Assembly (NCBI RefSeq): GCF_902364025.1 | Contig: NZ_CABJCG010000031.1 | Coordinates: 4,677 to 41,093, forward strand | Reading direction: 5' to 3' | Source of the DNA: Enterocloster lavalensis | Lineage (GTDB): Bacteria; Bacillota; Clostridia; Lachnospirales; Lachnospiraceae | Length of the DNA stretch: 36,417 bases | Shown: positions 14,885 through 23,118 of the stretch, in pieces | Layout of the letters: every line of letters begins with the position of its first letter | Position numbering within the stretch: position 1 is the first letter of the stretch | Notes under the pieces: generated by a model | Told to the model about the DNA's origin: nothing | Database searches by the model: none | Seen by the model: the letters and a program-made list of their open reading frames with translations, nothing else | Made by a program: the position numbers and the translations under genes

Positions 14885-16715
14885 GGAGATGACCCTGCGC
14901 AACCGCTTTATTCTGACCTCCTACCTGTCCATCGTGTTCCCGGTGATTCTGATCTGCGTGGTCAGCTATGTCCTGCTCAGCGGCAACTCGCGCAAGTTTG
15001 CCGTCCAGGCCAGCAACGAGGTGGTGCAGCAGAAAAGCGGGGACATCAACACAAAGCTCCAGGGCCTGGAGGTGACGCTGCGGGATGTGATTTACAGCCC
15101 CGAGCTGCAGAAGATTTTAAGCGCCTGGGACCCGGAGACCAGGGACAAGCCCTATCCCCGGGAGTCGGTGGACCACACCATTTCCCTGGCTTCCAACTCC
15201 CTTTATATGATGCACAATATCGTAATCTTCTCCCTGGACGGCGAGATGATCGGCAGCATGTTCGAGTTTGACCCGGACCGCAGGGCTGGCAGCTATCCCT
15301 GGTATGAGACCGCGGCGGAGTCCAACGGCGAGACCATCTGGCTGAAGGACACGGTGGAGATGATCCGGGACAACTACGGCCTGCACATGTCCATTTCCGG
15401 CGTGAAGAAGATCCGGTCGGTCTACGATTCGGACGTATCCCGCATCGGCCGCGATCTGGGTTACGCCTATTTTACCATGAACCTGGACAGCCTGCTGAAT
15501 TTCAACCAGCTGGAGTACGTCAGCCAGGGGCGCAAGGTATTTGTGGTGGCCGGGGATGCGCGGATTCTGGGAGGAAGCGATTTGAGGCAGAGGGGAAGCC
15601 GGTTCGACGCCTCCCTGCTGGACAAGGGCCGAAACAACACTTATGTGACCTTTGACGGCCGGAAATACCTGCTCACCTTTGGCCCGACGGACCCTTCCGT
15701 GGACTGGTACACGGTCTGCCTGACCGAGCGCTCCTACATTTTAAAGGACGCCCACACCGCCATTATGTCCTGCAGCGGCGTGGCCGTCGTGCTCCTGGCC
15801 GTGTTCTGCTATATTTCCGTGCGCAACGCCGAGTCATTAAGTCGGCCCATCAAGGGCCTGCAGAAGGAATTTGAGATGGTGGAGGAGGGCAATTTCGACA
15901 TCGAGATCAAGGAGAAAACCGGCATTTTGGAGGTGGACAACCTGTTTTCCCGCTTCCATGTGATGGCCTACCGGCTGGACAATCTGATTCACAAGGTGTA
16001 TGAGGCTCAGATCAAGGAGCAGAAGCTGATCGTGGAGGCCAGGCAGGCCCAGCTTCAGTCCCTGCAGATGCAGATCAACCCCCATTTCCTCTACAACACC
16101 CTGGATTCCATCAACTGGATGGCTCTGATGGAGGGAAATGAGGAGGTGTCCCGGATGATTCTGGCTCTGGGCCACTTATTCCGCAACAGCATCAACACTT
16201 CCGGAATCTACACCACGGTCCGGGAGGAGATCGAGAACATTGAGCTCTACATGTTCCTGGAGCAGGTGCGTTTTGAGGGCAGACTGAACTTTCAGGTGGA
16301 TGTGGACGAGGAGGTTATGGGGGAAACGCTGTTAAAGCACACCTTGCAGCCTCTGGCGGAGAACTCCATCAAGCACGGGATCGAACCCTACCACATCAAG
16401 GGCGAGATCCGCATTGCCATCACCGGCGACGGGGACAAGCTGTGCATCGTGGTCTCGGACAACGGCAAGGGGATGAAGGATGAGGTGCTCTCCTCCCTGC
16501 AGCAGATGTGGGCCAACATTGAGAACGCGCAGGAGACCAGGTCCGGCAGCCGGGGCGGCGTGGGCATCCGCAACATCATGAAGCGGCTCTGGCTCTGCTA
16601 CGGGGACCAGGCCTCCTTTGTGGTCAGCAGCCGGGCTGAGGAGGGGACCCGCATGGAAATCCGGTTTCCCAGGTGCGCTCCGGTGAAAAAAACTGATAAA
16701 TTGGACGGTGAATGA
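14868..16715 (+). CDS. YesM-type sensor histidine kinase
   Basis: The product has 615 residues. GTG at 14868 is seven bases after CGGAGGG; an ATG at 14877 is the alternative. It has a first membrane segment (about 14-37), an extracellular Cache-like sensing region (about 40-295), a second membrane segment (about 299-320), a HAMP linker (to about 375), the His_kinase domain with phospho-acceptor H406 in QMQINPHFLYNTLDS, and a GHKL ATPase with LQPLAENSIKHGI (N box), VSDNGKGM (G1) and GGVGIRNI (G2). It should autophosphorylate and pass phosphate to the overlapping regulator at D55. The ligand is probably the sugar or the solute-binding protein of the adjacent transporter. Confidence 0.93.
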   Translation: MNAMNKEMTLRNRFILTSYLSIVFPVILICVVSYVLLSGNSRKFAVQASNEVVQQKSGDINTKLQGLEVTLRDVIYSPELQKILSAWDPETRDKPYPRESVDHTISLASNSLYMMHNIVIFSLDGEMIGSMFEFDPDRRAGSYPWYETAAESNGETIWLKDTVEMIRDNYGLHMSISGVKKIRSVYDSDVSRIGRDLGYAYFTMNLDSLLNFNQLEYVSQGRKVFVVAGDARILGGSDLRQRGSRFDASLLDKGRNNTYVTFDGRKYLLTFGPTDPSVDWYTVCLTERSYILKDAHTAIMSCSGVAVVLLAVFCYISVRNAESLSRPIKGLQKEFEMVEEGNFDIEIKEKTGILEVDNLFSRFHVMAYRLDNLIHKVYEAQIKEQKLIVEARQAQLQSLQMQINPHFLYNTLDSINWMALMEGNEEVSRMILALGHLFRNSINTSGIYTTVREEIENIELYMFLEQVRFEGRLNFQVDVDEEVMGETLLKHTLQPLAENSIKHGIEPYHIKGEIRIAITGDGDKLCIVVSDNGKGMKDEVLSSLQQMWANIENAQETRSGSRGGVGIRNIMKRLWLCYGDQASFVVSSRAEEGTRMEIRFPRCAPVKKTDKLDGE

Positions 16716-16746
16716 AATAATCTGATGAAAAAGTAAATTTTCCGCG

Positions 16747-16775
16747 TTGTTCTGAAAAAAGGACATTGATATGAT
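16747..16775 (+). promoter_or_regulatory. Promoter abutting a terminator, before the ABC transporter genes
   Basis: TTGTTC (16747-16752), 17-bp spacer, TATGAT (16770-16775). Transcription would start near 16782, inside the 5' arm of the terminator hairpin that begins at 16778. A regulator of the YesN type would be expected to bind just upstream, in 16700-16745. Confidence 0.5.
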
Positions 16776-16777
16776 AG

Positions 16778-16828
16778 AGGCATGCAGCGGTATGGATGTC
16801 ACCCATACTCCTGCGTGCCTGTTTTTTT
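16778..16828 (+). terminator. Rho-independent terminator/attenuator before the solute-binding protein gene
   Basis: AGGCATGCAG (16778-16787) pairs with CTGCGTGCCT (16811-16820) with one G-U pair; an inner GTATGG/CCATAC stem extends it; seven Ts follow at 16822-16828. It terminates the kinase transcript. Transcripts from the promoter at 16747 would lack the first three to five bases of the stem, so the hairpin could be partly weakened for them. Confidence 0.75.
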
Positions 16829-16836
16829 GCCTTAGG

Positions 16837-16871
16837 TCCGCCTGTTTGGGGGCCGGGCGTGTACAGGCGGA
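16837..16871 (+). other. Leader stem-loop upstream of the solute-binding protein gene
   Basis: TCCGCCTGT (16837-16845) pairs perfectly with ACAGGCGGA (16863-16871) around a 17-base G-rich loop. It lies between the terminator and the ribosome site AAGGAGG of the solute-binding protein gene. It could stabilise the mRNA or be part of a regulatory leader. Confidence 0.5.
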
Positions 16872-16905
16872 GCGAATAATCCATTCATTCTAAGGAGGAA
16901 GCAAT

Positions 16906-18258
16906 ATGAAAAAGACAGTGGGTTTCCTGATGTGTCTGGCGGCAGCCGGAATGCTTGCGGGCTGCGGCGGAAAGACCGATGCCGGAACCAGCGCCACAAC
17001 TGCGGCGGGCGGCGGCACTGAGACCACGGCCCAGGGGGAGAGCAAGGCCGAGGCAGCCGGAGAGCCGGTGGTGATCAACTACTACGACTGGGATATTCCG
17101 GATCAGAAATTTATCGACGACTTTAACGCAGCCAACCCGGACATCCAGGTGGTGGTCCACAGCATTCCCGCCAACGGCGAGCGCCTGACCAAGCTGGACA
17201 TCCTGGCCATGAGCGGCGGTGACATGGACGTTATGCCCATCTCCGACGGCGATCAGTTCACACGGTTCGAGTCCGGCATGCTGGCTCCTCTGGATGAGTT
17301 TATCGAACGGGACGGCCTGGATATGGAGGCTTCCTTCGGAAAATACGCGATTTGGGGACAGTCTGACGGCAAGTATTACGGAATTCCCTTCCGCGCCACC
17401 CAGACCGGTATCTACTATAATAAAGACATGTTCGACCAGGCGGGCGTAGCCTATCCGTCCGACGACTGGACATTGGACGAGTACATCGAGACTGCCAGAA
17501 AGATGGCCGAGTGGGGCAAGGACCAGGGCATCTACGGCACCTACACCCATACATACGCCAACGAGTGGGCCACGGTAGCGGCTCAGAAGGGCGAGTGGTA
17601 CACCGCCGACGGCAAGTGCAACATCAAGGATCCCGCATGGCAGACCGCTCTGGAGACCCGCAAGATGCTGGACGACGAGGGAACCCAGATGCCTTACGGC
17701 CAGATCGTAGCTGTGAAAGCCGTGATCAACAGCTCCTTCTTAGGCGGCAAGGAAGCCATGGTCAACGCCGGAAGCTGGCTGGTCCGCGATATGAAGAACA
17801 AGGACAAGTTCCCCTTTGATTTCAATGTCGGCGTGGCCTACCTGCCCCGCTTTGACGAGTCTGTGGAGGGACCGCGCAGCAACTATTCCTGTTCCGTGCT
17901 GGGAATCCCGGAGAACTCCAAGCACAAGGAGGAGGCATGGCGCTTCATCCGTTACTATGTTGAGGAGTGCTCCAACTACATCGCGGCCTCCGGAAACCTG
18001 CCCACCTACCTTCCCGCGTATAACGACGAGATGGTGAACATTTTCTGCGAGGGATCCGGCCTGGATGTGGAGTACGGCAGAAAGTTCTTTGACGGCGACG
18101 TGAAGCTGACCACCAACAAGATCATCGGACCCTGCGGCGCGCAGTACATGCAGATCGGCAAAGAGGAGATCGAGCAGTATTTCAACGGTGAAAAGAACCT
18201 GGAGGAGACTCTGGACAATATCGAGAGACGTGTAAACGAAGAGCTGGCGAAACAGTAA
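16906..18258 (+). CDS. Sugar ABC transporter solute-binding lipoprotein, family 1
   Basis: The product has 450 residues. The lipoprotein signal peptide ends in the lipobox MLAGC, with C20 the lipidated residue, followed by a Thr/Ala/Gly-rich flexible tether to about residue 50. The rest has the two-lobe family 1 (MalE-like) binding fold: PVVINYYDWDIPDQKFIDDF at the mature start, the KLDILAMSGGDMDVMPISDG segment, YYGIPFRATQTGIYYNKDMF (hinge motif) and a WLVRDM...FNVGVAYLPRF stretch. It should deliver an oligosaccharide or glycoside to the two permeases. No ATPase gene is in the window; these systems often share a distant MsmK/UgpC-type ATPase. Substrate not determinable. Confidence 0.93.
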   Translation: MKKTVGFLMCLAAAGMLAGCGGKTDAGTSATTAAGGGTETTAQGESKAEAAGEPVVINYYDWDIPDQKFIDDFNAANPDIQVVVHSIPANGERLTKLDILAMSGGDMDVMPISDGDQFTRFESGMLAPLDEFIERDGLDMEASFGKYAIWGQSDGKYYGIPFRATQTGIYYNKDMFDQAGVAYPSDDWTLDEYIETARKMAEWGKDQGIYGTYTHTYANEWATVAAQKGEWYTADGKCNIKDPAWQTALETRKMLDDEGTQMPYGQIVAVKAVINSSFLGGKEAMVNAGSWLVRDMKNKDKFPFDFNVGVAYLPRFDESVEGPRSNYSCSVLGIPENSKHKEEAWRFIRYYVEECSNYIAASGNLPTYLPAYNDEMVNIFCEGSGLDVEYGRKFFDGDVKLTTNKIIGPCGAQYMQIGKEEIEQYFNGEKNLEETLDNIERRVNEELAKQ

Positions 18259-18285
18259 GCGGCTTGCAATTCAAGAGGGGAAGCG

Positions 18286-19200
18286 GTGTCGGCTATGAAA
18301 GCGAAAACGAAACTCAACAAAATTCAGCTGAGGGAGGAGCGGGCCGGTTACGGCTTCCTCCTCCTCAGTTTAATCGGAACCACCATCTTTATCATCGTAC
18401 CGATTCTGATGTCCATGTTTTTGGGCTTCACCACCTGGAATCCCATGAAGGGGCTGGCCGGCCTGGACTTTGTGGGACTGCAGAACTTCAGGGATATGGC
18501 GGGGGACGAGCGGGTTTGGGCCGCTCTCCGGAACAACCTGGTGTATTCCCTGTCCTATGTTCCTCTGACAATCTCCATCGCGCTGGTGCTGGCGGGACTT
18601 CTGAACAAATTTGTATTCTGTAAAATCCCGATCCGCATGATGACGTTTATGCCCTACATCTCCTCCCTGGTATCCGTTGCCACGGTGTGGATGGTGTTGC
18701 TCTATCCGGACAACGGCCCGGTCAACGGCATTCTGTCCAATGTGTTCGGCGTGGCCAACCCGCCCAAGTGGTTTATCAGCTCGGACTGGGCCCTTAAGGG
18801 CATCATCATGATGTCCGTGTGGCACGACGTGGGATATTACTGTATCATTTTACTGGCCAACATGCAGGGGCTGTCCAAGGAGGTCTACGAGTCCGCGGCA
18901 GTGGACGGGGCAAACGCCTTCCAGACGTTTTTCCGAATCACGATTCCCATGCTCTCGTCCAGCATTTTCTTCTGCATCACCCTGGCTACCATCAACTCCT
19001 TCAAAATCTTCGACCAGGTCAATATCATCACAGAGGGCGGGCCGGGATTTTCCACCACCGTGCTGGTGCAGAGCATCTATTACTATGCCTTCAAGGAGTA
19101 CAAGATCGGCTATGCGGCCGCGGTGGCCATCGTTTTGTTCCTGGTAATCTTTACATTCTCGACGGTTTTACAGAAACTGGAAGAGAAGCTTACCTATTAG
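18286..19200 (+). CDS. Sugar ABC transporter permease (MalF/UgpA type)
   Basis: The product has 304 residues and six membrane segments. GTG at 18286 is five bases after AGAGGGG; ATG at 18295 is the alternative. The N-terminal cytoplasmic helix (KTKLNKIQLREERAGYGFLL) and first membrane span are typical. The cytoplasmic loop holds the EAA signature EVYESAAVDGANAFQTFFRI, which contacts the shared ATPase. It lies 27 bp after the solute-binding protein gene and 10 bp before the second permease gene, so all three are one operon. Confidence 0.93.
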   Translation: MSAMKAKTKLNKIQLREERAGYGFLLLSLIGTTIFIIVPILMSMFLGFTTWNPMKGLAGLDFVGLQNFRDMAGDERVWAALRNNLVYSLSYVPLTISIALVLAGLLNKFVFCKIPIRMMTFMPYISSLVSVATVWMVLLYPDNGPVNGILSNVFGVANPPKWFISSDWALKGIIMMSVWHDVGYYCIILLANMQGLSKEVYESAAVDGANAFQTFFRITIPMLSSSIFFCITLATINSFKIFDQVNIITEGGPGFSTTVLVQSIYYYAFKEYKIGYAAAVAIVLFLVIFTFSTVLQKLEEKLTY

Positions 19201-19210
19201 GAGGGGCGAG

Positions 19211-20044
19211 ATGACATATAAAAATAAACGGCTGATGGCCAGAATCATCACGACAATTATTGTGGGAGCGCTGGCGCTGGTGTTCATATTTCCGTTTTTG
19301 TGGATGCTCTCCACCTCCTTCAAATATGAGATCGACGTGATGGAGTTCCCGGTGCGTCTGATTCCGAAAAAATGGAATTTTCAGAACTATGTCACCGTGT
19401 TCACCAAGAGTGATTTCCCGGGGTATTACCTGAACTCCATCAAGGTGACGTTCACCACAATCGTGGGCGAGCTGTGTATCACCACCATGGCGGCTTACGC
19501 CTTTGCCCGGCTGAATTTCCGGGGAAAAAAGTTCCTGTTCACCATGTATCTGTCCACCATGATGATTCCCGGACAGGTGCTGCTTCTGCCCAAATACATT
19601 TATTTTTCCCAGCTGCACATCACCAACACCCATCTGGCGCTGATTATGCCGGGTCTGTTTTCCGTGTTCGGCGTGCTGCTGATGCGGCAGGTGTTCATGC
19701 AGATTCCGTATGAGTACACGGAGGCCGCCTATATCGACGGCGCTTCCCATCCCACGATTTTCCTCAAACTGATTCTGCCTCTGGCAAAGCCCGGACTGAT
19801 GACGGCCCTGCTTCTGGCCTTCACCTGGTCCTGGAACGATTACATTAACCCGCTGGTATTTTTGTCCAACGACAAGCTGTTCACCCTCACCGTCGGCCTG
19901 CAGCGGTTCCAGGAGGATGCCTCCACGAACTACGCGCTGATCATGGCGGGGGCCACCGTATCCCTGATTCCGCTGATCGCGCTGTTCCTGTTTACACAGA
20001 AGTATTTCATCGAGAGCTTTGCCTCAGCGGGCGTGAAGGGCTGA
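19211..20044 (+). CDS. Sugar ABC transporter permease (MalG/UgpE type)
   Basis: The product has 277 residues and about six membrane segments; ATG follows TAGGAGGGGCGAG. The EAA loop EYTEAAYIDGASHPTIFLKL and the family start FPFLWMLSTSFKYEIDVMEF (periplasmic loop 1) and FAWSWNDYINPLVFLS-type motif (here FTWSWNDYINPLVFLS) are clear. It pairs with the preceding permease to form the membrane channel. The next gene, a dehydrogenase, starts 22 bp downstream. Confidence 0.93.
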   Translation: MTYKNKRLMARIITTIIVGALALVFIFPFLWMLSTSFKYEIDVMEFPVRLIPKKWNFQNYVTVFTKSDFPGYYLNSIKVTFTTIVGELCITTMAAYAFARLNFRGKKFLFTMYLSTMMIPGQVLLLPKYIYFSQLHITNTHLALIMPGLFSVFGVLLMRQVFMQIPYEYTEAAYIDGASHPTIFLKLILPLAKPGLMTALLLAFTWSWNDYINPLVFLSNDKLFTLTVGLQRFQEDASTNYALIMAGATVSLIPLIALFLFTQKYFIESFASAGVKG

Positions 20045-20066
20045 CAAGAAAGGAGATTTGCACAAT

Positions 20067-21221
20067 ATGAACAAAGTACGTTTTGGTATGATCGGCGTCG
20101 GCAACATGGGAACCAGCCACTGCGGCTGGCTTGTGAATAACCGCATCGAGGGCGCCTGCCTGAGCGCAGTGTGCGACATTGACGAGGGCCGCAGAAACTG
20201 GGCGAGGGAGAACCTGCCCGCAGACGTAAAAATCTATGACAATTATCTGGACCTGCTGGACAGCGGTCTGGTGGACGCGGTGGTGATCGCGGTTCCCCAC
20301 TACCTGCACCCGGAGATGGCCATCGCGGCCCTGGAGCGGGATCTCCACGTGATGGTGGAAAAACCCGCTGGCGTGTACGTGAACCAGATCAAAGAGATGA
20401 ACGCCGCGGCCGCCAGGAAACCCCAGCTGGTGTTCGGCATGATGTTTAACCAGAGAATGAACCCCCTGTACCAGAAGGTGAAGGCCATTTTGGAGGAGGG
20501 CACCATCGGGGACATCCGCCGGGTGAGCTGGATGATCACCAGCTGGTGGAGAACCCAGAAATACTACGATTCCAGCGCCTGGAGAGCTACCTGGGCCGGG
20601 GAGGGCGGCGGCGTGCTGGTCAACCAGGCCCCCCATCAGCTGGACCTGCTCCAGTGGCTGTGCGGCATGCCCGTGAACATGCAGGCTCATCTGAAATACG
20701 GCTCCCACCGCGACATCACGGTGGAGGACGATGTGACCGCGTATTTTGAGTACGCCAACGGAGCCAGCGGCACCTTTATCACCTGCACCCACGACGCCCT
20801 GGGCACGGACCGCCTGGAAATCCACGGCGACAACGGCAAGATCATCATCACGGACAGCAAGACCGTGACCGTGAAGAAGTTAAACAAACCCGAGGAAGTG
20901 CTGAACCGGGAGTTGGATTTCCGCCAGATGCTGGCCCTGGTGAAGGGACAGACCGGGGAAAAGCTCTACACCGAGGAGAGCTTCGAGTGCCCGGAAAACT
21001 GGGATCAGCAGCACATCGATGTGCTGATCAATTTTACCAATGCCATTCTTCACGGCGAGGAGCTGATCGCTCCGGGCGCGGAGGGCGTGAAGGCGGTGGA
21101 GATCGCCAACGCCATGTTCCTGTCCGACTGGCTGGGCCGCACGGTGGAGATGCCGGTAGACGGGGATCTGTTCTATGAGAAACTGCAGGAGAGAGTGAAA
21201 AAGGAGCAGGGCGAACATTGA
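20067..21221 (+). CDS. Gfo/Idh/MocA-family sugar dehydrogenase 1
   Basis: The product has 384 residues; ATG at 20067 follows AAAGGAG by eleven bases, which is better than TTG at 20058. The N-terminal Rossmann fold shows GVGNMG (10-15) and acidic D37-type strand end (CDIDEG). Catalytic lysine K99 stands in the MVEKPAG motif, and the second-domain histidine H190 in GVLVNQAPHQLDLL. The family oxidises or reduces sugar hydroxyls with NAD(P). In the context of an importer and two TIM-barrel proteins it may oxidise C3 (or C2/C4) of an imported glycoside. Its stop overlaps the next start (TTGA). Confidence 0.92.
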   Translation: MNKVRFGMIGVGNMGTSHCGWLVNNRIEGACLSAVCDIDEGRRNWARENLPADVKIYDNYLDLLDSGLVDAVVIAVPHYLHPEMAIAALERDLHVMVEKPAGVYVNQIKEMNAAAARKPQLVFGMMFNQRMNPLYQKVKAILEEGTIGDIRRVSWMITSWWRTQKYYDSSAWRATWAGEGGGVLVNQAPHQLDLLQWLCGMPVNMQAHLKYGSHRDITVEDDVTAYFEYANGASGTFITCTHDALGTDRLEIHGDNGKIIITDSKTVTVKKLNKPEEVLNRELDFRQMLALVKGQTGEKLYTEESFECPENWDQQHIDVLINFTNAILHGEELIAPGAEGVKAVEIANAMFLSDWLGRTVEMPVDGDLFYEKLQERVKKEQGEH

Positions 21222-22243
21222 AAACATTTAAAACAGGTATTATCGGATTAGGGACTGTGTCCAGGACCCATCGAAACGCCCTGGCGCAGCTGGATCACGT
21301 GGAGCTGACGGCGGTGAGCGACGTGAAGCCTGAGAAAAAGGATGAGCTTGCCGAGGGGGTTCATTTCTATCAGGATTACGAGGAGATGCTGGATCAGGAG
21401 CAGCTGGACGCGGTGCACATCTGCCTGCCCCACTACCTGCACCTGCCCGCTGTCACGGCCTGCGCCAAGCGGGGGATCAACGTGCTGTTAGAGAAGCCCA
21501 GCACCATGAACACCGCCGAGCTGCGGCAGATGCAGGCGCTGGACCGGGAGTACGGCTTCAAGCTGGCCGTCTGCTTCCAGAACCGCTTAAACCCCACTTT
21601 TGTGAAGCTGCAGGAGCTGATCGGTTCCGGCGAGTACGGAAAGCTTTTGGGCGTCAAGGGCGTGGCCATCTGGTCCCGGAACATGGGCTACTACAACGCC
21701 GCTCCCTGGCGGGCCAGCATGGCCCAGGCGGGCGGGGGCTGTATGATCAACCAGGCCATCCACACCCTGGACCAGCTTCAGCTTCTGGGCGGCCCCATCC
21801 GCTCGGTGAACGGCCAGGTCTGCAATCTGGCGCTGAAGGAGATCGAGGTGGAGGACACGGCCGTCGCCCATATCGACTTTGAAAACGGGGTGACCGGCAC
21901 CTTTTTCGGAACCGTCACCTATGTGAAAAACTCCAGCATCGAGGTTCAGGCCGTTTGTGAGAAGGGCAGCTTTACCATCAAGGACTACGGCCTGTACTAC
22001 GCCCCGGCGGAGAATGAAAATGAGAAGACCCTGCTGGTGCGCGACCGCCGCCTGCCGGGTTCCAAGACCTACTACGGGGCCAGCCATGTGGAGCTGATCC
22101 GCGGCTTTTACGAGACGCTGGCCGGACATGAGGACACCTGCGTGAGCATCCAGGAGGACAAGGTGATTTCGCTGATCGAGGCGATCCGCCGCTCTTCTCT
22201 GGAGGGCAGAACCATTTTGTGGAAGGAGATGGAAGAACAATGA
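21218..22243 (+). CDS. Gfo/Idh/MocA-family sugar dehydrogenase 2
   Basis: The product has 341 residues. It starts at TTG, overlapping the preceding stop by four bases; AAGGAG lies about eleven bases upstream. The Rossmann motif IIGLGTVSRTH (8-18), K93 in LLEKPST and H182 in MINQAIHTLDQL are the expected NAD(P) and catalytic residues. It is clearly a paralogue of the preceding dehydrogenase but diverged, so the two probably act at different steps (for example oxidation of the substrate and re-reduction of a keto product). Its stop overlaps the ATG of the next gene (ATGA). Confidence 0.92.
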   Translation: MKTFKTGIIGLGTVSRTHRNALAQLDHVELTAVSDVKPEKKDELAEGVHFYQDYEEMLDQEQLDAVHICLPHYLHLPAVTACAKRGINVLLEKPSTMNTAELRQMQALDREYGFKLAVCFQNRLNPTFVKLQELIGSGEYGKLLGVKGVAIWSRNMGYYNAAPWRASMAQAGGGCMINQAIHTLDQLQLLGGPIRSVNGQVCNLALKEIEVEDTAVAHIDFENGVTGTFFGTVTYVKNSSIEVQAVCEKGSFTIKDYGLYYAPAENENEKTLLVRDRRLPGSKTYYGASHVELIRGFYETLAGHEDTCVSIQEDKVISLIEAIRRSSLEGRTILWKEMEEQ

Positions 22244-23106
22244 GTGAAGCGAGAAAAGGAGCGCCCAAGATTGCGCTCAACATGTCCATGGTAAAGACCA
22301 TTATGTGGGACAAGGGGCCGGACTACACCTTCGAGCGGGTGAAGGCCGCCGGACTTTCCTACTTTGAGCTGTCCCAGGTGGACATGACCGACGCGTTTAT
22401 CGACCAGGTGCTGGAGGCGTCCGCCAAGCACGGCGTGACCGTGATGTCCACCAGCTTAAACTATAAGCCCCTGTTTGGGCCCAATGCCAAGGGGTTTGAC
22501 ATCGAGCGGGATCTGGACCGCATCATCGAGGCCAACAAGCGCCTGGGCGTGACCTATGTGCGTGACTCTCTGATTCCCAGAATCTGCATCCACAGCGAGG
22601 AGGGCTACTACAAGGCCGCCGAGGACTTAAACCATTACGGGAAGCTGTTAAAGGAGCAGGGGTTAAAGCTGTATTACCACAACCATCATTTCGAGTTCGA
22701 GAAGTTCAACGGAAAGACCGGATTTGAACTGCTGGTGGAGAACACGGACCCGGAGCTGGTGGGCTTTGAGATCGACGTGCACTGGATTCAAAGAGCGGGC
22801 CATGATCCGGTGAAATGGATTGAGCGCCTGGCCGGAAGAGAGGACATGGTGCATCTGAAGGATTACCGCATCTGTTTCCCGGACGGCGAGCCGACCCAGG
22901 AGATTTTCCACCGGGAGCAGTGCATCCAGTTCGCAGAGATTGGCGAGGGCAATCTGGACATGAAGGCCATCATCGAGGCCTCCGTAAAGGGCGGAGCCAT
23001 CTACCTGCCCATCGAGCAGGATCAGACCTACGGCTTAGATCCCTTTGACTGCATCCGCACCAGCGTGAAGAACATCCGCGACATGGGCTTCGGCGGGTAC
23101 CTGTAA
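22240..23106 (+). CDS. Xylose-isomerase-like TIM-barrel protein 1
   Basis: The product has 288 residues; ATG at 22240 overlaps the previous stop. It is an AP-endonuclease-2/xylose-isomerase-like TIM barrel (sugar phosphate isomerase/epimerase). Candidate metal and catalytic residues lie at barrel strand ends: H147, H149 and E152 in YYHNHHFEFE, D179 in FEIDVHW, H205 in MVHLKDYR and E259 in LPIEQDQ. Relatives epimerise or isomerise sugars, and others cleave 3-keto glycosides. It differs strongly from the next gene product, so the pair are not a recent duplication. The exact reaction cannot be assigned from sequence. Confidence 0.88.
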   Translation: MSEARKGAPKIALNMSMVKTIMWDKGPDYTFERVKAAGLSYFELSQVDMTDAFIDQVLEASAKHGVTVMSTSLNYKPLFGPNAKGFDIERDLDRIIEANKRLGVTYVRDSLIPRICIHSEEGYYKAAEDLNHYGKLLKEQGLKLYYHNHHFEFEKFNGKTGFELLVENTDPELVGFEIDVHWIQRAGHDPVKWIERLAGREDMVHLKDYRICFPDGEPTQEIFHREQCIQFAEIGEGNLDMKAIIEASVKGGAIYLPIEQDQTYGLDPFDCIRTSVKNIRDMGFGGYL

Positions 23107-23118
23107 GAGGAGGCGGCC

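Noticed and set aside
13778..18258. Catabolite-repression (cre) site in the transporter or regulator leaders
   Set aside because: No close match to the TGNNANCGNTNNCA-type consensus was found by eye near these starts.
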